From Nodularia sphaerocarpa UHCC 0038 (GTDB taxonomy: Bacteria; Cyanobacteriota; Cyanobacteriia; Cyanobacteriales; Nostocaceae): DNA of 64,000 bases. Where the stretch lies: positions 4,344,356-4,408,355 of the forward strand of contig NZ_CP060140.1 of NCBI RefSeq assembly GCF_022376295.1. The letters are read 5' to 3'. The translations under genes were made by a program, and so were the position numbers. Positions 17,177 to 28,438 of this stretch are shown here, one piece after another (positions within the stretch are counted from its first letter, which is position 1; each line of letters opens with the position of its first letter). Below the pieces are notes generated by a model. That model was not told the DNA's origin, did no database searches, and worked only from the letters and a program-made list of their open reading frames with translations.

Positions 17177-18184
17177 ATGCAAGCACAAATTTACAAGAAA
17201 CTAATTGCTAAAAGGTTGAGTGAAGATTTTAAATCATCTGTGGAAGTTGTGGAGGTTCCTATTCCTGAACCTACAGCTAACGAAGTTTTAATTCGGAACC
17301 AATTCGCGGGTGTTAATGGCGGTTTTGATACTTTGCTTTGTCGTGGTGAAGTTCTTTTTGCTAGTTTAATTCCACCTTTTGATGTGGGTGTGGAAGCGGT
17401 GGGAAAAGTGGTAGCTGTGGGAGAAAATGTCCCAGATTTTCAAGTGGGTGATACAGTACAAACTATTGCTTCTGGTGGTGGTTATCGTGAATATCAGGCT
17501 GTAGATTCTAAATTAGCATTTAAGGTGCGTGAATCCAGACCAGAGGTGTTAACTTTAATGCCTACAGGTGTATCAGCTTTGGTTGCACTGGAACAAGTCG
17601 GTGAGATGAAAAGTAATGAAGTTGTTTTGGTGACGGCTGCGGCTGGTGGTACTGGTCATATTGCTGTACAATTGGCGAAGCTAGCCGGTAATCATGTGAT
17701 TGGTACTTGTGGTTCTGAGACTAAGGCACAGTTACTGAGGAATTTAGGGTGCGATCGCATTATCAACTATCGTCAAGAAAATCTCCACCAAGTCCTCAAA
17801 CAAGAATACCCCAATGGCATTAATTTGATTTTTGAGTGTGTGGGTAAAGAAGTTTTTGATACCTGCGTTGATAACTTAGCCGTGGGGGGACGTTTAGTAG
17901 TGGTGGGTTTTATCTCTGAATATGCGAAGCAAGCAGAACAAGTTACCCAACCGCGCATTTATCAGCAGTTATTTTGGAAAGGTGCTTCTGTGCGTGGCTT
18001 TCTCATCCCTCATTATAGTCAATATTTAGTCGCAGCAGGCGATCGCCTATCAAATCTCTTCTACACAGATAAATTAAAAGTTGCTGTTGACCCAACGCAA
18101 TTCATTGGTATAGAGTCAATCCCTTCTGCTGTAGAATATCTCCTCAGTGGTCAAAACTGCGGCAAAGTAATTGTGAGATTTTAA
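17177..18184 (+). CDS. Zinc-free MDR oxidoreductase (quinone oxidoreductase-like)
   Basis: Medium-chain dehydrogenase/reductase of 335 residues from the ATG at 17177. A TTG at 17126 in the same frame would add 17 residues but lies within a dispersed repeat, so the ATG is preferred. The N-terminal GroES-like domain has IRNQFAGVNGGFDTLLCRG. The NAD(P)H-binding Rossmann motif is VTAAAGGTGHIAVQLAKLAG. The structural and catalytic zinc Cys clusters of alcohol dehydrogenases are absent. The sequence resembles the prostaglandin reductase 3/ZADH2 group. The next gene starts 11 bp downstream, suggesting an operon. Confidence 0.8.
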   Translation: MQAQIYKKLIAKRLSEDFKSSVEVVEVPIPEPTANEVLIRNQFAGVNGGFDTLLCRGEVLFASLIPPFDVGVEAVGKVVAVGENVPDFQVGDTVQTIASGGGYREYQAVDSKLAFKVRESRPEVLTLMPTGVSALVALEQVGEMKSNEVVLVTAAAGGTGHIAVQLAKLAGNHVIGTCGSETKAQLLRNLGCDRIINYRQENLHQVLKQEYPNGINLIFECVGKEVFDTCVDNLAVGGRLVVVGFISEYAKQAEQVTQPRIYQQLFWKGASVRGFLIPHYSQYLVAAGDRLSNLFYTDKLKVAVDPTQFIGIESIPSAVEYLLSGQNCGKVIVRF

Positions 18185-18195
18185 AAGACGTAAAT

Positions 18196-18594
18196 ATGGC
18201 AGAAAATTCGGAAAAAACTTTAAAAATTGCTCAACAAGCATTTGAACATTTTACCCACGGTTTAGGCACAGGGGAGTGGGAAGCATTTCTAGATATGCTC
18301 ACAGAAGATTTTACCTTTTGGTTCCCAATGGGAAAATTTCACGGTTTGAATCAGGGAAAAGACCGCGCTAGAGAGTTTTTTCAATATGTGTCTGCATCCT
18401 TTAATTCAGGTATTCAGCTTACTTCTTTAGACTCAGTTACCAGTAATGAAACCACTGTGGTTTTTGAGTTTCGTGACGAAGGGTTATTATTGAATCAGCC
18501 TTACAAAAATCGGGTAGCAGTTTCTTTTGATGTCCGTGGAGAGCAAATTTCTGGCTATCGCGAATATTTTGGTAGTGATGGTAAATCTTATTAA
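18196..18594 (+). CDS. SnoaL/NTF2-like protein
   Basis: A 132-residue protein with the NTF2/SnoaL cone-shaped fold: an N-terminal helix (QQAFEHFTHGLGTGEWEAFLDMLTEDFTFWFP), then GKDRAREFFQ and curved strands. Such proteins act as polyketide cyclases, dehydratases or ligand-binding partners. It lies 11 bp after the MDR oxidoreductase, so the two may act on one substrate. No catalytic residue can be fixed from the sequence. Confidence 0.72.
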   Translation: MAENSEKTLKIAQQAFEHFTHGLGTGEWEAFLDMLTEDFTFWFPMGKFHGLNQGKDRAREFFQYVSASFNSGIQLTSLDSVTSNETTVVFEFRDEGLLLNQPYKNRVAVSFDVRGEQISGYREYFGSDGKSY

Positions 18595-18638
18595 ACGCTG
18601 ATAAACGCCGATAAACGCTGATGAAGCCGGGATGATTT

Positions 18639-19493
18639 TTATCCAAATACTACTGTTCTATTAGTATATACTAGGACTCTATTTTGTAAGTGTAATCTCA
18701 CGGCTCTTGCTAATACAACGCGTTCCAAATCTTTCCCTTTTCTAATTAAATCATCTATTTCGTCGCGGTGGCTGACTCGCACTACATCTTGTTCTATAAT
18801 TGGTCCAGCATCTAAGTCAGCAGTTGCATAATGGGCTGTGGCTCCAATAATTTTAACTCCACGTTCAAAGGCTCGATGATAGGGATTTGCGCCCACAAAA
18901 GCTGGTAAAAATGAATGATGAATATTAATGATTTTGGGAAATTTGTCAATGAAATCTGCACTGACAACTTGCATATATTTCGCTAAAACTACTAAATCAA
19001 TTTGATATTTTTGCAGTAATTCTAGTTGTTGGGCTTCCTGTTCGGCTTTGTTATCTTTGGTTATGGGGATATGGTGAAAATCAATGCCAAATTGCTCTGC
19101 TACTTCCTTTAAGTTAGCATGATTACTCATTATGAGGGGAATCTCTGCGGCAAATTCTTTGGCGCGTTGTCGCCAAATTAAATCAAATAAACAATGGTCT
19201 TGCCGACTCACCCAAATGGCAATCCGTGGTATAGTATCAGAAAAGTGTAGTTGCCATTGAGCATCTAAAGGTTGTGCGATCGCATTAAATGCAGGAGCAA
19301 TAAATTCTCTTGGCAAATTAAATCCATCTAACTGCCATTCAATCCGGGTGAGAAATAATCCAGCCGCAAGGTCTGTATGCTGGTCAGCATGAATAATATT
19401 TCCCCCATTAGCATAGATGAAATTGGCAAATTTAGCAACTAGTCCTCTTTGGTCGGGACAGGAAATGAGTAACGTGGCGGTAGGATTAGTCAT
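18639..19493 (-). CDS. purU: Formyltetrahydrofolate deformylase PurU
   Basis: Hydrolyses 10-formyl-THF to formate and THF, balancing one-carbon pools and feeding formate to PurT. It has 284 residues: an N-terminal ACT domain (about 5-80, LLISCPDQRGLVAKFANFIY) that may sense glycine or methionine, and a formyltransferase domain with the catalytic set in NIHHSFLPAF, then HYATADLDAGPIIEQD. The length matches the family. The start is ATG 19493, close to the stop of the DUF4340 gene upstream on the same strand (18 bp). Confidence 0.92.
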   Translation of the reverse strand: MTNPTATLLISCPDQRGLVAKFANFIYANGGNIIHADQHTDLAAGLFLTRIEWQLDGFNLPREFIAPAFNAIAQPLDAQWQLHFSDTIPRIAIWVSRQDHCLFDLIWRQRAKEFAAEIPLIMSNHANLKEVAEQFGIDFHHIPITKDNKAEQEAQQLELLQKYQIDLVVLAKYMQVVSADFIDKFPKIINIHHSFLPAFVGANPYHRAFERGVKIIGATAHYATADLDAGPIIEQDVVRVSHRDEIDDLIRKGKDLERVVLARAVRLHLQNRVLVYTNRTVVFG

Positions 19494-19511
19494 GTAACCA
19501 GTTGTTAATTG

Positions 19512-20123
19512 TTAATTTTTAATTGTTTCATTTTCTGGAGTTGTTCGGTCTTCTGTGGTATCTTCAGGTTGTTTCCATTCTGAAAGTTCCCGATTTACGG
19601 CATTTTGAAAATCTGTAGATACCAGCAGGACATTTACATTACCATTGTCTGGGGTGGCAGAATCAGTTTTAGCATACAAGAAACGACTGTTAAAGTCAGG
19701 TTTACCCACAATTAGCTGATGACTTGTCTGATTTTTTAGGTTAATATTAATTGTAGCTAGTGGTTGATCTAAACCAAATTCATCTAACTGGTTGGCTGGA
19801 GTTGATAAAGTGCGATCGCTTTGACCTTGAACTAACAAATTCGTTAAATAAGCAACGATAGCATCATTTGCTGGTTCTGTAGTCGGAGATGTTAGCAACC
19901 ACTGGGAATTTCCCACTTCGGTGTTACGTTGTAAGTTCAGCGTGATATCTTTGGTTTTGATTGTTAAAGATTGTATATCCTTTTCTGTAAAAGAGAAAAT
20001 TTTCTGCTGTTGCGTCTTGACTTCTTCTCGCTGAGTTTGACCTTTAATTTCATAGAAATAAACAAAACCACTCAAGCCCAGCGCTACCAATATTAAAATT
20101 AAAGTTGTTTTTGGTAATTTCAT
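19512..20123 (-). CDS. DUF4340 protein associated with a Gld-type ABC system
   Basis: A 203-residue protein with one N-terminal membrane helix (about 6-24, LILILVALGLSGFVYFYEI) and a periplasmic DUF4340 domain (ESLTIKTKDITLNLQR, then GLDQPLATININLKN, then LIVGKPDFNSRFLYAK). In cyanobacteria it follows GldG-type auxiliary genes, as here. The tail is acidic and Thr-rich. It probably acts with the ABC-2 exporter encoded upstream; its substrate is unknown. Confidence 0.78.
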   Translation of the reverse strand: MKLPKTTLILILVALGLSGFVYFYEIKGQTQREEVKTQQQKIFSFTEKDIQSLTIKTKDITLNLQRNTEVGNSQWLLTSPTTEPANDAIVAYLTNLLVQGQSDRTLSTPANQLDEFGLDQPLATININLKNQTSHQLIVGKPDFNSRFLYAKTDSATPDNGNVNVLLVSTDFQNAVNRELSEWKQPEDTTEDRTTPENETIKN

Positions 20124-20192
20124 CTTTAATTAATTCTAAGTTAAATAAAAGTCAAAAGTCAAATTTTTGACTTTTGACTTTCGACTGTTTAA

Positions 20193-22133
<1,941 letters not shown>

Positions 22134-22172
22134 TTGTCATTTGTCATTAGTTATTAGTCAATTAACTAGTAA

Positions 22173-22985
22173 CTACCGACGTTGAAAGCGCAGCGCATCT
22201 ATTGACTGGGCTGTGAGAAAGATGCCTAAAAAAATGTAACTGGTAAATAAAATCAAGGCGCTGGTATCGAAAATACCTTGGATGAGGGTATTGTAATGTT
22301 TTAATAATGAGAAATGACCTAATATTTCTCCTGCTGTTCCACCGATACTTTTGGCAATCACATCCACAAATAATAACAATAAAACGAGGGCGAAGGTGAG
22401 GACAGCAGATAAAATTGTGCTGTCGGTGAGGGAGGAAATAAACATTCCTAATGATAAAATTGCGGCTGCTAACAAGATTAAGCCCAAATGCCCTAGTAGG
22501 AGTATTGTGGGCGACATGGGAGGATTTGACGCATTGATGGCGATCGCCTGAAAGACAAACAACGGTAAAATCAGGGTGGTAAAAAATGTCAATACCCCGA
22601 ATAATTTACCGACAGCTACCGCCCAGTTAGTGACTGGTGAGGTGGCTAATAGTTCCAAAGTACCGCGCTTGCGTTCTTCGGCATACAGTCCCATTGAGAG
22701 AATTGGTAAAATAAATAACAATAGCCAACCCAATCTATCCAAAAATGCTCGGACAAATTCATAAGGAACATCTATGGGCGGTATGGGTACGCCTAGTTGT
22801 TCTCCTTGTGAATCTATTTGGGCGACTGCTGACAAAATGCCCTCTGGCCCTAGTAAAATTGTCACAAAGAATAACCCGCCGATGAACCAAAATATGCTGG
22901 CGATCGCATAAGCTAAGGGCGAGATAAAATAACTCTGTAACTCTCGGCGATAAATGGCAATAATATTACTGAGTACTATACCCAT
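22173..22985 (-). CDS. ABC-2 type permease (GldF-like)
   Basis: A 270-residue membrane protein with six predicted helices. A polar loop between helices 1 and 2 carries EGILSAVAQIDSQGEQLG. The motif YAEERKRGTLELLATSPVTNW is characteristic of ABC-2 permeases of the GldF/NosY group. Its ATG follows the ATPase stop codon directly (TAAATG), so the two are translationally coupled. It forms the export channel with the upstream ATPase and the downstream GldG-type protein. Confidence 0.85.
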   Translation of the reverse strand: MGIVLSNIIAIYRRELQSYFISPLAYAIASIFWFIGGLFFVTILLGPEGILSAVAQIDSQGEQLGVPIPPIDVPYEFVRAFLDRLGWLLLFILPILSMGLYAEERKRGTLELLATSPVTNWAVAVGKLFGVLTFFTTLILPLFVFQAIAINASNPPMSPTILLLGHLGLILLAAAILSLGMFISSLTDSTILSAVLTFALVLLLLFVDVIAKSIGGTAGEILGHFSLLKHYNTLIQGIFDTSALILFTSYIFLGIFLTAQSIDALRFQRR

Positions 22986-23981
22986 TTATGCTGCTTCTCC
23001 TTCGGTGGTTTCTGAATCTGCAAAAGATTCTAAGTTTTTTTCTTCTGTAGTCAATTGCAAAAATACATCTTCTAGGGTAGCGCTGACACGGCGCATTTCA
23101 TATAATCCAAAACCGCCATTTAGCAACGTGGCTGCAATATCCTTTCCCGCTTCAATTCCTACTTGTGAAATTACCCGCAGGTGGGCGCGGTTGTCGCCCG
23201 ATGGGTGATGACTCGAAACAGATTCTACCAGACTGACGCTGGGAACATTTTGCAAAACTTGTTTCGCTAAACCAGCATCTCCCTCAATTTCTAATTCATA
23301 TCCTGAGCCACCTGCCAACTGTGTCATCAGATTTTCTGGTGTATTAGTTGCTACCAATCTACCTTTGTTAATAATAGCGACGCGGCTACAAGTCATACTC
23401 ACCTCTGGGAGGATGTGGGTAGACAAAATAATTGTGTGAGTCCCAGCTAGGCTTTTAATTAAATTGCGGACTTCAATAATTTGCCGGGGGTCGAGTCCGA
23501 CGGTGGGTTCATCTAAAATAATCGCTGGGGGGTCATGGACAATGGCTTGAGCAATGCCGACTCTTTGGCGATATCCTTTGGATAGTTTGCGAATAATGAC
23601 TTTGCGTTTATCTTCTAAGTTGCAGCGTGAGATAGCGGCTGTTACCTTTTCGGTGCGATCGCCTGCGGAAATGCCTTTAATTCGGGCTACAAAATGTAGA
23701 AACCCTTCCACGGTCATTTCGGGATATAACGGCGGTGTCTCAGGCAAATAACCAATGCGTTGTCGAACTGCGAGAGAATCATCATTGACATCAAACCCAG
23801 CAATTCTGGCTTTACCCTCTGTAGCTGGGAGATAACCGGCTAAAATCCGCATGGTAGTAGTTTTACCAGCCCCATTCGGCCCTAAAAACCCTAAAATTTC
23901 CCCAGGTTCGACGCTAAAGGTAACATCATTAATAGCTGGGGTTGAACCGTAGGTTTTACTGAGATGTTCTACTTCAATCAT
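22986..23981 (-). CDS. ABC transporter ATP-binding protein (GldA-like)
   Basis: A 331-residue ATPase. Walker A is GPNGAGKTT (about 35-43), the signature-region motif is LSKGYRQRVGIAQA, Walker B is AIILDEPTVGLDPRQ, and the switch His is in STH. The C-terminal 100 residues (YELEIEGDAGLAKQVLQNV...) form the accessory domain seen in DrrA/CcmA-type exporters. It is the first gene of a four-gene minus-strand operon with the permease, the GldG-type protein and DUF4340. Confidence 0.87.
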   Translation of the reverse strand: MIEVEHLSKTYGSTPAINDVTFSVEPGEILGFLGPNGAGKTTTMRILAGYLPATEGKARIAGFDVNDDSLAVRQRIGYLPETPPLYPEMTVEGFLHFVARIKGISAGDRTEKVTAAISRCNLEDKRKVIIRKLSKGYRQRVGIAQAIVHDPPAIILDEPTVGLDPRQIIEVRNLIKSLAGTHTIILSTHILPEVSMTCSRVAIINKGRLVATNTPENLMTQLAGGSGYELEIEGDAGLAKQVLQNVPSVSLVESVSSHHPSGDNRAHLRVISQVGIEAGKDIAATLLNGGFGLYEMRRVSATLEDVFLQLTTEEKNLESFADSETTEGEAA

Positions 23982-24124
23982 CTTGATTAGGCGATCGTCA
24001 GATATACAATACCCAATAATCTTAGACCATCAAGGGATTAGGGCTGAGACAAGGTGGTGTCATTCTCAGATTTCAGGAGGGTGGGAACTCTGAGATGAAT
24101 TTGCGATATCTTCAGATGTGATGA

Positions 24125-24265
24125 TCGCACTCTCAATCATACAATGGCGATCGCAGGTATTGGACTCGCCTCACTTACCAAACAGAAGTCTTTGCTGTGA
24201 GTTTAGGCATAGGATTGATTTTTGCGGCGTTAACCTATATATTGCTTCGCATCTTACGCCGCTAA
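24125..24265 (+). pseudogene. Start-less reading frame ending in a membrane helix
   Basis: An open frame of 46 codons between two stops ends in EVFAVSLGIGLIFAALTYILL followed by Arg-rich residues, which looks like a genuine single-span membrane peptide. No ATG is present; the only possible start is a GTG inside the helix. It may be a decayed small membrane-protein gene or chance. It lies just upstream of rnhA. Confidence 0.25.
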
Positions 24266-24299
24266 ATTTTCCCTGCGTACTAATGCAGTGCGATTCACT

Positions 24300-25238
24300 A
24301 TGTCTAACCAACGCAAAATTCAAAGCATCTACACCGATGGCGCTTGTACTGGAAACCCTGGCCCTGGGGGTTGGGGTGTTGTCGCTTATTTCAGTGATGG
24401 CAAAATTCACGAAATGGGTGATGCTGCCAGCTATACGACTAATAATAAGATGGAAATGCAAGCTGCGATCGCAGCTTTAAATTTCTTCCACGCATCAAAA
24501 CAAGCTGAACCCATAACCCTCTATACCGATAGCGAATACCTGATTAACTGCGTGACTAAGTGGTTACCAGGATGGAAAAAAAGAGGCTGGAAAAAAGCAG
24601 ATGGTAAACCTGTCCAGAACCAAGAACTTTTAGAACTGCTGGATGAACTCAATACTCCCCAAGTAAATTGGCAACACGTCAGGGGACATTCTGGTAACAT
24701 AGGTAACGAGCGTTGTGATGTGATTGCTCGCTCCTTTGCTAGCGGTCAAATCCCTTCTCTACAAGAATTATCCGCCACTGAGTCCTACAAATCTTTACAT
24801 TCTTTAGGTGAAGAAAATGTAGAAAAAGTAGCAGATTATGCATCTAATTCTAGAATACTTAACAAAAGTACACAAGATGACAGTACTTTGATATCAAATA
24901 TAAACATTATGGAAACATCCACCGCACAAACTGCGGCAGTAAATGAAGAAAAACTGTCTACAACCAGGGTAAAGCAACTCAAAAACTTGCTGGAAACTCT
25001 GCGTATAGCTGACGAAATTTCGGAAAAAGGCTACTTAATTAGTAGTTCGGAACTAGCAGACTTGATGGATGTCCACGCCAGCGCTGTAACTAGTCGCGGA
25101 GACGAATGGCGCTGGCGGAACTGGATTGTTTCACGGGTAAGACGGGAAGGAAATCAAATTCTCTGGGAACTAGAACGAGGCGATTGTGCTTCGCGCAGTG
25201 CTGGAGGCGATCGCCTAGAAACCGAAGACGAAATATGA
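24300..25238 (+). CDS. rnhA: Ribonuclease HI with a C-terminal extra domain
   Basis: Degrades RNA in RNA-DNA hybrids. From the ATG at 24300 it is 312 residues; a GTG at 24288 is less likely. The RNase H domain (1-150) has the full active site: D13, E52, D77 and D140, with H130 in VRGHSGN. A polar linker follows, then about 80 residues (225-305, with LLETLRIADEIS, YLISSSELADLMDVHASAV and EWRWRNWIVSRVRR) that resemble a winged-helix-like module. Ordinary RNase HI is about 150 residues, so this is twice the normal size. Confidence 0.9.
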   Translation: MSNQRKIQSIYTDGACTGNPGPGGWGVVAYFSDGKIHEMGDAASYTTNNKMEMQAAIAALNFFHASKQAEPITLYTDSEYLINCVTKWLPGWKKRGWKKADGKPVQNQELLELLDELNTPQVNWQHVRGHSGNIGNERCDVIARSFASGQIPSLQELSATESYKSLHSLGEENVEKVADYASNSRILNKSTQDDSTLISNINIMETSTAQTAAVNEEKLSTTRVKQLKNLLETLRIADEISEKGYLISSSELADLMDVHASAVTSRGDEWRWRNWIVSRVRREGNQILWELERGDCASRSAGGDRLETEDEI

Positions 25239-25321
25239 TCAGTAAAACCCCTAAATTTACCTCTTACCCCCCTCCTCGCTGGCGGGGAGGGGCTGGGGGT
25301 GGGGTCTTCTATATTCAGCAA

Positions 25322-26506
25322 TCAGTTATACTTCCTTCCTCGCCACTCCTTTGGAGTGTGAAAAGCTGATAAAAAGATTCGCAGTACAGCTAAAAGATCA
25401 GCTAAAGGAGAAAGCCAAAACAACCAGCCACCTTGAGCATTTTTGCGGTCGTAGGAAGGTGCGATCGCAAATAGCATAGCAAAACGAATCACCAACAGAA
25501 ATACATTCAAACCCAACAACAGAGGATGAGAGGAAATCCAAAAGCAACTGAGGACAACCAACAAAGGTAAACCCTGAACTGCTGAAAGTAACCATAAATC
25601 TCCCCAAACTTGAGCCGGTGGAGACGCGTCTTTCAAATCCAGACTGCGCCCCCATTCCTTCCAAGTTTCTACCGCGCCCTCATACATCCGCACCTTCAGC
25701 ACCTTTGCGCCATCCAAAAAGCCCACCTTAAAGCCTTGAGCCGCAATATATCGCGCTAATGTGACATCATCACAAAAAGAACTCCTAGCACTGGTATAAC
25801 CACTTACGGCGGCTAAAACAGAACGGCGACACAAAAAGCATTGCCCATTTGCCATAACTCTTTCTGGCTGTTCCGTGGTAATTCCAGCCGGGTCAAATCT
25901 GTAAAGCAGAGTCATTAATAATGCCGGTTGGAGCAAGCATTCACCGGGATACTGAAGGATAAACTGCGGTGAAAGAGAAACCAAATCATATTCTTGGGCT
26001 GCTGCGGTCTTCACCAAACTAGCAACTAAACCGGGGTCTGGTTGAGTATCAGCATCCATCCCTAGAAACCACTGACTGGCTTCGGAACTATGCAAAAAGC
26101 CGTTATGTAACGCCCAAGGACGACCCACCCAATTAGTCGGTAAGGGGTCATCGGTCATTAAACGAAAACGGGGGTCTTGCTGCTGTGCAGTTTTGACTAA
26201 ATCCGGCGTACCATCCTGGGAATTACTATCGACTACAATAATTTCCCGAACTTCGTAACTTTGGCGACTCAAGCCAGATAACAGAGGACTAATGCGAAGC
26301 GCCTCGTTGAGCGTGGGAACAACAACGCTGACAGTACCCAAAAGCTCAGGTGTTGGCTGTTGGGCTTCAAGGGGCGGAAGTCTTCTTGGCCCCTTGACCA
26401 GACGTGAAAGCAGAATGGCTGTTGCTGGTATTTGGATAAATAGCAATAGAAAAGTTATGACGCTTTCTACTGTTAAAGCGTTTTCCACAGTAAAAGTATT
26501 TTGCAA
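25322..26506 (-). CDS. cruG: Carotenoid 2'-O-glycosyltransferase CruG
   Basis: A 394-residue family-2 glycosyltransferase. An N-terminal helix precedes the GT-A domain: VVVPTLNEALR, then IIVVDSNSQDGT, then GMDADTQPDPG with the metal-binding DxD-like motif, and SSFCDDVTLARY. Three hydrophobic C-terminal helices follow. The gene directly upstream on the same strand is cruF, and this pair is the known arrangement for myxol 2'-glycoside synthesis, where CruG adds fucose or rhamnose. The CruG assignment rests on the cruF neighbourhood as well as the fold. Confidence 0.82.
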   Translation of the reverse strand: MQNTFTVENALTVESVITFLLLFIQIPATAILLSRLVKGPRRLPPLEAQQPTPELLGTVSVVVPTLNEALRISPLLSGLSRQSYEVREIIVVDSNSQDGTPDLVKTAQQQDPRFRLMTDDPLPTNWVGRPWALHNGFLHSSEASQWFLGMDADTQPDPGLVASLVKTAAAQEYDLVSLSPQFILQYPGECLLQPALLMTLLYRFDPAGITTEQPERVMANGQCFLCRRSVLAAVSGYTSARSSFCDDVTLARYIAAQGFKVGFLDGAKVLKVRMYEGAVETWKEWGRSLDLKDASPPAQVWGDLWLLSAVQGLPLLVVLSCFWISSHPLLLGLNVFLLVIRFAMLFAIAPSYDRKNAQGGWLFWLSPLADLLAVLRIFLSAFHTPKEWRGRKYN

Positions 26507-26692
26507 TAGGAATGGTGATTACACAAAAAATTGGTTAGGGGACATATAGCAAAAGTCAAAAGTCAAAAGTCAAAAGTTTACCCTGAGCGCAGCCGAAGGG
26601 TCAAAAATAAAATGCTTGCTGTGACTTGGTTTTGACATTTTGTCGTGTCCTAACCGCTTTTGCTGTTGCGGTTGTCTTCCTGTCCCCTAATT

Positions 26693-27601
26693 TTATTTCA
26701 AAGCAACTTTGATATTTGCCACTGAAACTGCGTTAGTTGTTGATTCGGCATCAGCTTGGGCTGATACGGCTGAACCTTTTAACCACAGTGCTAGAGAAGG
26801 AGCTACACCTAGTACAAAGCCTAATCCTACAGGAATGGTGAAACCAGCAGCTAAACTCATGACTGTAGCAAAGCCAAAGTTAGCCAAATATACTACTAAG
26901 GGTACATTGAGTTGCGATCGCTCAAACTTGATAGGGTTGCTGTTCCATAGCAAAGCAGCCACAGTCATAAACACAGCACCAGTACCCAACCAGCCCACAA
27001 AGTTTTGATAAGGCATTCCAAAGAAAGGCCCTGGTTGTTGCCAATACCAGAAAGGCAGAGAAGTTTGGCTCATAGCCGGGTCTAGCACAAAATCCCAAGA
27101 AGTCAACAGCAAAGAACCCAAACCGATAGCACAAATATGTCGCCACAAGCTAGGTTTTGTATCCACTTCTAAACCAGCACGCGCCAGCAGGTAAGAAGAG
27201 CATCCCACATAAAACCATGACAGGGGAATTGTGAACGGCACTAAACCAGCAATTTTATAGCCCAAGCCACTCAGATAGCTGTAGTGACCGAAAGGAAAGC
27301 CTGTGCTGGTTCCTAGTAATTCACTACCCAAAGAAATAAATATTGCAGGTAGCATAAATGCCAAGATTCTACCCAAACCCAAGGTTCGCAAACCATACAA
27401 AAATACAGCTGCTGTTCCCAAGATCATATAGACTACACCACCGCCTGCCATACTCCACTGAATGGCGGTTTGTCCAAATTCAGATAAATGGAAGATTACT
27501 TCGGCATTAGGTACAACTAGTAGTATTCCTACTAACCCAAAAACCATGGACACGATATGACCAATCAGGCATACGCGCTCCGCAATTACAAGTTGTTTCA
27601 T
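26693..27601 (-). CDS. cruF: Carotenoid 1'-hydratase CruF
   Basis: Membrane enzyme of 302 residues from the DUF422/CruF family that hydrates the psi end of gamma-carotene derivatives on the way to myxol. About seven hydrophobic helices are seen. Conserved family features include SLGSELLGTSTGFPFGHYSYLSG-like residues around 92-114 (split by helices), the acidic site LTSWDFVLDPAMS (about 164-176), and YWQQPGPFFGMPYQNFVGW-like aromatic residues. The start is ATG 27601. It lies upstream of cruG with a 186-bp gap containing AAAAGTC heptamer repeats. Confidence 0.88.
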   Translation of the reverse strand: MKQLVIAERVCLIGHIVSMVFGLVGILLVVPNAEVIFHLSEFGQTAIQWSMAGGGVVYMILGTAAVFLYGLRTLGLGRILAFMLPAIFISLGSELLGTSTGFPFGHYSYLSGLGYKIAGLVPFTIPLSWFYVGCSSYLLARAGLEVDTKPSLWRHICAIGLGSLLLTSWDFVLDPAMSQTSLPFWYWQQPGPFFGMPYQNFVGWLGTGAVFMTVAALLWNSNPIKFERSQLNVPLVVYLANFGFATVMSLAAGFTIPVGLGFVLGVAPSLALWLKGSAVSAQADAESTTNAVSVANIKVALK

Positions 27602-27975
27602 GATAAGTCCTTAACAAAATGTGACATATAGCTACTCGGCTGTTAATAGTTTACAAATATTTACGCAAATATTTAACTAGTTTATGCCATTATTCTGGTG
27701 CAAGTGGTTTAATTTTCTTAGTCCAGAGCATAACAGCCTATTGATTTCATCTACAAAAAATAGGATGATAAACCTATAGTCTAAGACATTGCAGGCAAGA
27801 TTCATCCAACTAAATACAGCTTTTTCTAGTTAGCCTTTGTGATCTCACCTATAGGTTAACAGGTGTTTAGCATCCAAAAATATATTCTAGGAGCGATAAT
27901 AATTAAAGTAAAACCAAGGCTTTTATCACCCCAATACTTGTTAAATCACAGCTTCAGCCACTAAGGTTACACCCC
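27602..27975. other. Spacer between divergent cruF and a membrane-protein gene
   Basis: AT-rich 374 bp with no reading frame or repeat of note. It should contain the promoters of both flanking divergent genes, but no specific site was recognised. Confidence 0.5.
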
Positions 27976-28410
27976 ATGTCAATTGTGAAAACACTTCCTT
28001 GGATTTCCTTAGTGCTGGTCATGTTTAGCTACGGTACATTGGGTTGGGCATTATCTGATACTCAAGCTCCTTTGTATGTGTGGATAACTTTTATATTTGC
28101 TATTTTCGTTTTAGTAGGTAGTTTGACTATTCCTGGGTCGGCGATATCAAAATACTCTAATTTATTATTGCAATCAAATATCAGGTCTTTCGCTGTTGCA
28201 GCTTTTGGCGCATTCTTATTTTTTTTAATGCTGGCTTGGTTCCGAATATTTCTGGATACCTTGCTGATTATTTCTGCTGGTATCTTAGCCAGAATAGACT
28301 GTCAAACCGCCGGATATAAGCAAAGACAAGCTTTTTTGATGACGTTGATATTTTCATTAGCAGGTTTAGCCTTGGGTAAAGTCCTACATTTGGGATTTTC
28401 CCAGCAGTAA
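27976..28410 (+). CDS. Small integral membrane protein, unknown function
   Basis: A 144-residue protein with four predicted membrane helices (about 9-27, 35-53, 74-103 and 118-137) and short loops. An Arg occurs within the aromatic-rich third segment. No family is recognised with certainty. The gene is convergent with rpmA, and a GGGTGGG hairpin lies between them. Confidence 0.65.
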   Translation: MSIVKTLPWISLVLVMFSYGTLGWALSDTQAPLYVWITFIFAIFVLVGSLTIPGSAISKYSNLLLQSNIRSFAVAAFGAFLFFLMLAWFRIFLDTLLIISAGILARIDCQTAGYKQRQAFLMTLIFSLAGLALGKVLHLGFSQQ

Positions 28411-28411
28411 A

Positions 28412-28430
28412 GGGTGGGGAGTACCCACCC
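28412..28430. terminator. Hairpin between convergent genes
   Basis: Perfect 7-bp arms (GGGTGGG and its complement) with a 5-nt loop in the 28-bp gap between the membrane-protein gene and rpmA. No T-run follows on either side, so termination strength is doubtful. Confidence 0.4.
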
Positions 28431-28438
28431 AAGCAAAT

